Made by a program: the position numbers and the translations under genes. DNA of 18,088 nucleotides from an uncultured Clostridia bacterium (GTDB lineage: Bacteria > Bacillota > Clostridia > Peptostreptococcales > Anaerovoracaceae): NCBI GenBank assembly GCA_938009115.1, contig CALLHZ010000047.1, positions 1 to 18,088 on the forward strand, read 5' to 3'. Below are positions 13,856-18,088 of the stretch, in pieces. The number at the start of each line of letters is the position of its first letter. The first letter of the stretch is position 1. Below the pieces are notes generated by a model. The model was given only the letters and a program-made list of their open reading frames with translations, was not told the origin of the DNA and did no database searches.

Positions 13856-15265
13856 TTAAATTCTTTGATAAATACGGCTGCCGCAGTTGACGCCCCAGGC
13901 CTGACCGTCCCGGATATGGAAACGGAACGTGCTTTCCCGTTCTCCGGTTTTCGCGTCGTACAGGGCAAAGACCGTGGAATGGCAATAACGGAGCTCTTTG
14001 GCTTCGTCTCGGTACTCGCATTTGAGTCTGCCGTCTTCCATGCGAACGACGCAGTGCGTCGGAACGCCTTCGTATGCAATGTAATCCCCGCAGATCATTT
14101 CCGGCGCGCTGAAACCTCTGCCGGCGGGAAGCGCCCAATGATGCTCGGTCTCCAGCGGAAGGCCCAGGATGTAATTAAAGCAGACCCACTGCATCCCTTC
14201 CATATCCAGCTCGCTGCCGTTGCACAGGACCGCTGCCGAATAACCGCCCTCTATAAATCCGCCGTGGGTGGACACGCCATGAAGGCCGCCGCCATGGTCG
14301 CAGGCCAGTTTCCCCCCGATAAGGGACTTGCGGAGTCCCTGGCAGTAATACGGCTCAGCCCGCAGCGGATACTCACTGCCGATCAGCAGCTCAACGGCCT
14401 CCGCCGGGATCACCTGCACGCCTTCAAAGCTTCCCCGGTCGGAGAGCATCTGGTAATACTTGCTCACGTCCAGCGCAGTGGACTTGATCAGCCCGCAGCC
14501 CCGGAAGGGAGGCAGGACCGACCAGTCATCATCTTCCAGAAGCTTCTCATTTTCATCGAAAGAAAAGAGACTGGTGACGTTGTCGTCGCCTGCCAGCGCT
14601 CTTGCTTCCGTGCAATCGATGTCCAAAATGGAACGGCTCATTCCAAGGGGCTTAAAAATACGTTCGTTCAGGAATTCTTCCAGCGTGACGCCTGCGGCCA
14701 TATCCACTACGTAGGACAGCAGCGCGTAGCCTTCATTGGAATAACTCATGTATTCGCCGGGAGAGCCCAGACTTTTATAACTGCATTGGGAAATATAATC
14801 AACGATCTGACCAATAGTTTCCATCTTGTTCGGCGCGGTCTTCATCAGATGCAGATGCATCTCCGTATCCCGCTCCACACTGTTCATGGCGATGGACCAC
14901 TCCAGAGGCTCCATGGGCGGGATCCCTGCCCTGTGCATACCAAGCAGCTTCAGCGTCACAGCTTCGTCGGGAAGCCCCGGCACGTGAAGATCCGGAAAAT
15001 ATTTTGAAATCGGGTCGTCCAGGCTCAGCTTCCCTTCGGCCGCAAGGATGCAGCAAGCCAGGGTCGTAAACGACTTGCTCATGGAAGCGATACCGAAAAC
15101 AGTATCGCCGTCCACCGGCGTTCCGCGCCGGATGCTTCGATAGCCGAATCCTTTCTCAAAAAGAACGCCCTCCGGCCCTCGGATGCAAACAGCTACACCA
15201 GGGTAGCCTTCCTTTTCCACGCACTTTCGGAGATATTGCTCCAATGCCAAGGCGTCTCTCTTCAC
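13856..15265 (-). CDS. Cytoplasmic serine hydrolase of the class C beta-lactamase/PBP4* fold
   Basis: A 469-residue serine hydrolase. Catalytic motifs: S61-MSK64 (nucleophile Ser61, Lys64) in TVFGIASMSKSFTTLA; Y175-S-N177 in GEYMSYSNEGYALL; and H324-GG near LACDHGGGLHGVSTHGG, the counterpart of the KTG/HxG motif. The N-terminal third is the family core (GYPGVAVCIRGPEGVLFEKGFGY). After about residue 345 comes a C-terminal beta-rich extension of about 120 residues, as in some D-aminopeptidases and esterases. There is no signal peptide, so it should act in the cytoplasm; true AmpC enzymes are exported. It starts at GTG 15265, 5 bp after GGGAGG. It is the first gene of the operon with the peptide importer, so it probably processes what the importer brings in, such as D-amino-acid or modified peptides. 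Esterase activity is the main alternative. Confidence 0.9.
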   Translation of the reverse strand: MKRDALALEQYLRKCVEKEGYPGVAVCIRGPEGVLFEKGFGYRSIRRGTPVDGDTVFGIASMSKSFTTLACCILAAEGKLSLDDPISKYFPDLHVPGLPDEAVTLKLLGMHRAGIPPMEPLEWSIAMNSVERDTEMHLHLMKTAPNKMETIGQIVDYISQCSYKSLGSPGEYMSYSNEGYALLSYVVDMAAGVTLEEFLNERIFKPLGMSRSILDIDCTEARALAGDDNVTSLFSFDENEKLLEDDDWSVLPPFRGCGLIKSTALDVSKYYQMLSDRGSFEGVQVIPAEAVELLIGSEYPLRAEPYYCQGLRKSLIGGKLACDHGGGLHGVSTHGGFIEGGYSAAVLCNGSELDMEGMQWVCFNYILGLPLETEHHWALPAGRGFSAPEMICGDYIAYEGVPTHCVVRMEDGRLKCEYRDEAKELRYCHSTVFALYDAKTGERESTFRFHIRDGQAWGVNCGSRIYQRI

Positions 15266-15280
15266 TTTTTCCTCCCTTTA

Positions 15281-15325
15281 TTACAAACAAAAAGACATCG
15301 ACGGAATGAGAATTCCGTGATGTCT
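15281..15325 (-). terminator. Terminator hairpin in the hydrolase-opp leader
   Basis: Forward AGACATC (15293-15299) and ACGGAA (15301-15306), separated by a single bulged G, pair with TTCCGT (15313-15318) and GATGTCT (15319-15325), with loop TGAGAA. Read on the minus strand the stem runs straight into TTTTTGTTTGT. It lies just 27 bp from the GTG start, leaving no room for a promoter after it. It either ends the lactate-permease transcript, or attenuates the hydrolase-opp operon, or both. Confidence 0.75.
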
Positions 15326-15434
15326 AAGAATCACCTAAAGTCCTGCTCAAATGGGTTCGGTCCAACAACATCTATCTGCCTACGATTCTGCCGTTGCCAG
15401 CTGCTTTATTTCATTTTTGCGTTAAATTATGTAT

Positions 15435-15466
15435 ATCTTATAACAATATACGATAAATTGCAATTT
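15435..15466 (-). promoter_or_regulatory. Candidate promoter and palindrome of the hydrolase-opp operon
   Basis: On the minus strand TTGCAA (15463-15458) is followed after 17 bp by TAAGAT (15440-15435), or after 15 bp by TATAAG. The -35 sits inside the perfect 12-bp palindrome AAATTGCAATTT (15455-15466), a possible operator. The surrounding region is the most AT-rich of the window. Confidence 0.4.
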
Positions 15467-15499
15467 GAAATAAAATATATGCAGATAATTTGTTGATTA

Positions 15500-17017
15500 T
15501 CACAAAATTTGCAGCAGCATCAAATTGGCGATGCCCATTGCCAGCGCGATCAACAAGACCGGTTTCAGCACTTTTGAGTAAATAACAGCTTCTTTACCCG
15601 AAAGGCCGGACGCCGAAGCAGCCATCAGAATGTTCGTGGGGCCGATGCTGACGCCCACGGCGCCGGCGATGGACTGGACCCCTGCCATGATATAAGGATC
15701 AACGCCTAAATTTTCGGCGATGGACACCTGAAATTTTCCGAAGATCACATTGGAATTGGTATTGCTTCCCGTGATAAAGCTGCCCAAAACGCCGAAATAC
15801 GGTGCGACCAAGGGATAGACGCTCCCGGTGAGGGCAGCCACGGACCCGGCCAGAACGGCAGTCATTCCGGAGTCCATCATGACCAGAGCCATGCCGATCA
15901 GAAAGAACAGCGTGATCGTAGTATTGACGCTCTTTTTCCAGGTTTTTCGCGTTATACTCTTCAGTTTTTCTTTGGAATAAATGCCGATTTGCCGGTATCG
16001 GAGCATGGAAGCAGCTGCTGCGACCATGATGATCGGCGCCGGATGCCCAAAGAGCTTGATCTTGGCATAAGCCGGCTCTGCCTGCACAAAATGCCCCAAG
16101 GCTGTCGTGTACTCGGGAAAAGCAAAGGACAGGTGATACTTGTCCAGGCCCAGGACCGGAAAAAGCAACGAAAGAGCGATGATCAAAATGTAAGGCAGCA
16201 AAGAATCCGCCAGGGTGAGCTCGCTTCGATAGAGCGACGAGATCCTTTCCGGTTTTTCCCTGATCCGATACAGCAAATATACTGAAACCGTTCCGGACAG
16301 CGCGCCGATCAGCCCAACCAGAGACACCAGATCCAGATAAACGACAAGGGTCATCACCGGGATCATGACAGCCGATGCCGGCAGAATGTAAAAGAGACCC
16401 TTTTTTAAGGCCGGCAGGCCGCCGTAGATCAACGCCACCATCATCCCGGTCAGAAGCATGGCGATCAGATCAAAAAATACCATGGCATACCCGATGCGCT
16501 GCTGATCCAGACCTGTCACCAGAAATATCGTGAAGTAGGAGGAGCCCATGGAGCCGAAGCTGACGGACCAGGAATGGCCCAGCAGGACGGCCGCAACAGA
16601 CTTGAGGGGATCGAAGCCCAGATGGATCAGGATGGGCACCACGATGATCACCGGCACACCGAAGCCGGAAATGCCCTGCAGCACCGATGAGAAAAGCCAG
16701 GCCAGCAGAAGAAACTGAATGAAAGGGTCCTTCAAAAATATCACTATATTCTTATTGATCACATCGATGGCGCCGAACTCCAGGACTGTGTGATAGAGGA
16801 ACACCGCGGCCCAGATAATAAGCAGCACATAGACCGCCAGCGAAGATCCTTTCCCCAGGGCGATGCCAAGTCCGCGCAGGTCCATGCCGAATAAGAGCAC
16901 TGCACAGGCGAGGGCCACGGAAATCGACAGGCCGCCTGCTCTGGAGGCCGGTATTTTCAGAACCAGAAGCGAGCAGAGCAGGACGATCAGGGGTAGCAGT
17001 GAATAAAATGTGGACAT
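15500..17017 (-). CDS. L-lactate permease family transporter (LctP/LldP type)
   Basis: A 505-residue polytopic membrane carrier of the lactate permease family, which moves L-lactate, glycolate or related 2-hydroxy acids with protons. About twelve to fourteen hydrophobic helices are visible. Family motifs: ISGFGVPVIIVVPILIHLGFDP (about 110-131), AAVLLGHSWSVSFGSMGSS following it, and late GSFITGSNTNSNVIFGKFQ with QSIAGAVGVSIGPTNILMA, all typical of LctP/LldP. The family usually has around 550 residues, so this is slightly short. I start at ATG 17017, with GAGAGG about 10 bp upstream. A TTG at 17050 in frame would overlap the upstream gene. The upstream YeiH-type gene ends 19 bp before, so the two form an operon. 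The true substrate could be another organic or sulfonated hydroxy acid. Confidence 0.9.
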   Translation of the reverse strand: MSTFYSLLPLIVLLCSLLVLKIPASRAGGLSISVALACAVLLFGMDLRGLGIALGKGSSLAVYVLLIIWAAVFLYHTVLEFGAIDVINKNIVIFLKDPFIQFLLLAWLFSSVLQGISGFGVPVIIVVPILIHLGFDPLKSVAAVLLGHSWSVSFGSMGSSYFTIFLVTGLDQQRIGYAMVFFDLIAMLLTGMMVALIYGGLPALKKGLFYILPASAVMIPVMTLVVYLDLVSLVGLIGALSGTVSVYLLYRIREKPERISSLYRSELTLADSLLPYILIIALSLLFPVLGLDKYHLSFAFPEYTTALGHFVQAEPAYAKIKLFGHPAPIIMVAAAASMLRYRQIGIYSKEKLKSITRKTWKKSVNTTITLFFLIGMALVMMDSGMTAVLAGSVAALTGSVYPLVAPYFGVLGSFITGSNTNSNVIFGKFQVSIAENLGVDPYIMAGVQSIAGAVGVSIGPTNILMAASASGLSGKEAVIYSKVLKPVLLIALAMGIANLMLLQIL

Positions 17018-17036
17018 GAATTTTTTTCCTCTCAAC

Positions 17037-18050
17037 CTACCAAATGCCAAGGATATGCTGCATCAAAAGACTGACGCAGGCAATTGAGATCCAGCAGCAC
17101 AGACCGATAAAAATAGGCTTTCCGCCGCTCCTGACCAACTTGATGATATCCGTGTTCAATCCGATGGCGGCCATGGCCATGACGATCAGAAACTTGCTTA
17201 ATGTTTTGAGCGGGGCAAAAAAGTCGGCCGAAACACCCAGGCCCGCGCAGATAGTCGTAAGAACGGAAGCCAGCACAAAGTAGATTATAAAATACGGAAA
17301 AATTCTTTGCAATTCAACTTTTGCACAATTACCCGCCTGCTTTTTTGTCCGGTAATAAACCAATGCCATAGTAATAGGAATAATAGACAAGGTCCGGGTC
17401 ATTTTAACGACGGCGGCCGTATCCAGTGAATTGGAACAGTGGATGGCATCCCAGGCGGTGGCTGCGGCGGTCACGGAAGAAGTATCGTTCACCGCAGTAC
17501 CGGCGAACAGGCCGAAGCCATAGTCAGACATGCCCAGAGCTCCACCCAGCGCGGGAAAAATCAAAGCGGCGATCACATTAAAAAGGAATATCACTGAAAT
17601 AGATTGGGCGATCTCCTCGTCGCTTGCTTCGATCACTGGCGCAGTAGCGGCGATGGCCGAGCCGCCGCAGACCGAAGAGCCTACGCCGATGAGGATCGCA
17701 AGATTCGCCGGGATCCTGACAAGCCTGTACAGCCCATACGCCACCGCCAATGAGGTGAAAATGGTAGAAAGAATGATGGGAAGCGACTGCACTCCGATCG
17801 AGGCGATGACCGACAAGTTCATGCCAAACCCCAAAAGGATCACAGCATATTGAAGGATTTTCTTAGACGTAAAAGAGATGCCCGGTTTCACGACGCGCTT
17901 TTCCTTCAAAAGCATCGCTGCCAGCATCCCGAGAAGGATGGAAAAAACCGGGCCGCCGACCACAGGCACGGTATGCCCCATCAGCCATGCGGGAATGGCG
18001 ATCAAAAGGCACAATACCATGCCGGGTCCGTTTATTTTCAACCAATTCAA
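17037..18050 (-). CDS. YeiH-family (putative sulfate exporter, PSE) membrane protein
   Basis: A 337-residue membrane protein with nine to eleven helices, of the UPF0324/PSE family to which E. coli YeiH belongs. Members are called putative sulfate exporters because some lie beside sulfonate-degrading genes; transport has little direct proof. Motifs: VGGPVFSILLGMLAA (31-45), LQYAVILLGFGMNLS, GVGSSVCGGSAIAATAPVIEA, AGTAVNDTSSVTAAATAW, VKMTRTL, and the closing TDIIKLVRSGGKPIFIGLCCW. The start is TTG 18050, 7 bp after AAGGAG. The only ATG near that ribosome site (18056-18054) is followed at once by TAA and then this TTG. An internal ATG at residue 11 lacks a site. The upstream promoter lies outside the window. 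Confidence 0.9.
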   Translation of the reverse strand: MNWLKINGPGMVLCLLIAIPAWLMGHTVPVVGGPVFSILLGMLAAMLLKEKRVVKPGISFTSKKILQYAVILLGFGMNLSVIASIGVQSLPIILSTIFTSLAVAYGLYRLVRIPANLAILIGVGSSVCGGSAIAATAPVIEASDEEIAQSISVIFLFNVIAALIFPALGGALGMSDYGFGLFAGTAVNDTSSVTAAATAWDAIHCSNSLDTAAVVKMTRTLSIIPITMALVYYRTKKQAGNCAKVELQRIFPYFIIYFVLASVLTTICAGLGVSADFFAPLKTLSKFLIVMAMAAIGLNTDIIKLVRSGGKPIFIGLCCWISIACVSLLMQHILGIW

Positions 18051-18063
18051 TTACATACTCCTT
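18051..18063 (-). promoter_or_regulatory. Ribosome site with start-stop ATG-TAA before the TTG start
   Basis: On the minus strand AAGGAG (18063-18058) is followed by T, ATG, TAA, and then the TTG start at 18050. ATG is only 1 bp from AAGGAG, too close for normal initiation; TTG is at 7 bp. This decides the start of the YeiH-type gene and may lower its translation. Confidence 0.5.
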
Positions 18064-18088
18064 GTCAGATCAGATCGCGCGGCAAACT

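Larger units (their letters stand above)
15266..15499 (-). other. Intergenic leader of the hydrolase-opp operon
   Basis: This 234-bp gap holds an AT-rich promoter region (15435-15466), a possible 15-codon leader reading frame (15371-15324, minus, ATG TTG TTG GAC ... GAT TCT TAG) without a strong ribosome site, a terminator hairpin (15293-15325) and the ribosome site of the hydrolase gene. No T-box motif or known riboswitch core was recognised. Confidence 0.5.

Noticed and set aside
13808..15007. A 399-codon plus-strand open frame antisense to the serine hydrolase
   Set aside because: The minus-strand hydrolase is intact with three catalytic motifs; the antisense frame is a composition effect.
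15266..15499. T-box or known riboswitch in the hydrolase-opp leader
   Set aside because: No T-box consensus (such as GGGTGGNACCGCG), and no known riboswitch core recognised; only a hairpin with T-tail and a weak leader frame are visible.
1..18088. Mobile element, prophage or CRISPR content
   Set aside because: No transposase, integrase, phage structural gene, regularly spaced direct repeats or tRNA attachment site was seen.

Overview
The window looks like chromosomal DNA of a member of the Bacillota, most likely a mid-GC anaerobic clostridial lineage. The support is strong purine-rich Shine-Dalgarno sites (AGGAGG type) ahead of nearly every gene, a lipoprotein with a short Gly-rich tether, and gene families typical of that phylum (DUF3795, GyrI-type AraC regulators, XRE regulators with long helical tails, Opp transporters). 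The species cannot be named from this. No rRNA, tRNA, insertion sequence, phage gene or CRISPR array is visible. Coding density is high, and all genes but two lie on the minus strand.

Left third (1-5081): the start of a small secreted protein (minus, cut by the window edge), a RimJ/RimL-type acetyltransferase (plus), then a minus-strand run of small accessory genes. In transcription order these are a zinc-ribbon/DUF1801 protein, an Imm5-like immunity protein, a phosphinothricin-type acetyltransferase, a Cys-rich DUF3795 protein, an AraC/GyrI regulator and an XRE regulator. They read as a stress or xenobiotic-response cluster, with no toxin partner in view.

Middle (5107-8434): a flavin-binding membrane-anchored protein overlaps by 4 bp (ATGA) a full-length CHASE4-HAMP-PAS-GGDEF diguanylate cyclase. 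This links an extracytoplasmic redox-type domain to c-di-GMP synthesis. A divergent EamA-family exporter shares the promoter region and ends at a perfect bidirectional terminator.

Right half (8463-15500): one minus-strand operon in the order serine hydrolase (class C beta-lactamase fold), OppB, OppC, OppD, OppF, OppA. It is a complete peptide ABC importer with its binding protein last and a cytoplasmic hydrolase first. It is preceded by an AT-rich promoter and a leader of about 160 nt that holds a terminator hairpin, so attenuation is possible. The OppB gene has no ATG, GTG or TTG at its expected start.

Right edge (15500-18050): a two-gene operon of a YeiH/PSE-family membrane protein (TTG start) and an L-lactate permease family carrier.

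I see no clearly new defence or mobile system. The most interesting items are the flavoprotein-diguanylate cyclase pair, the anomalous OppB start and the leader of the hydrolase-opp operon.
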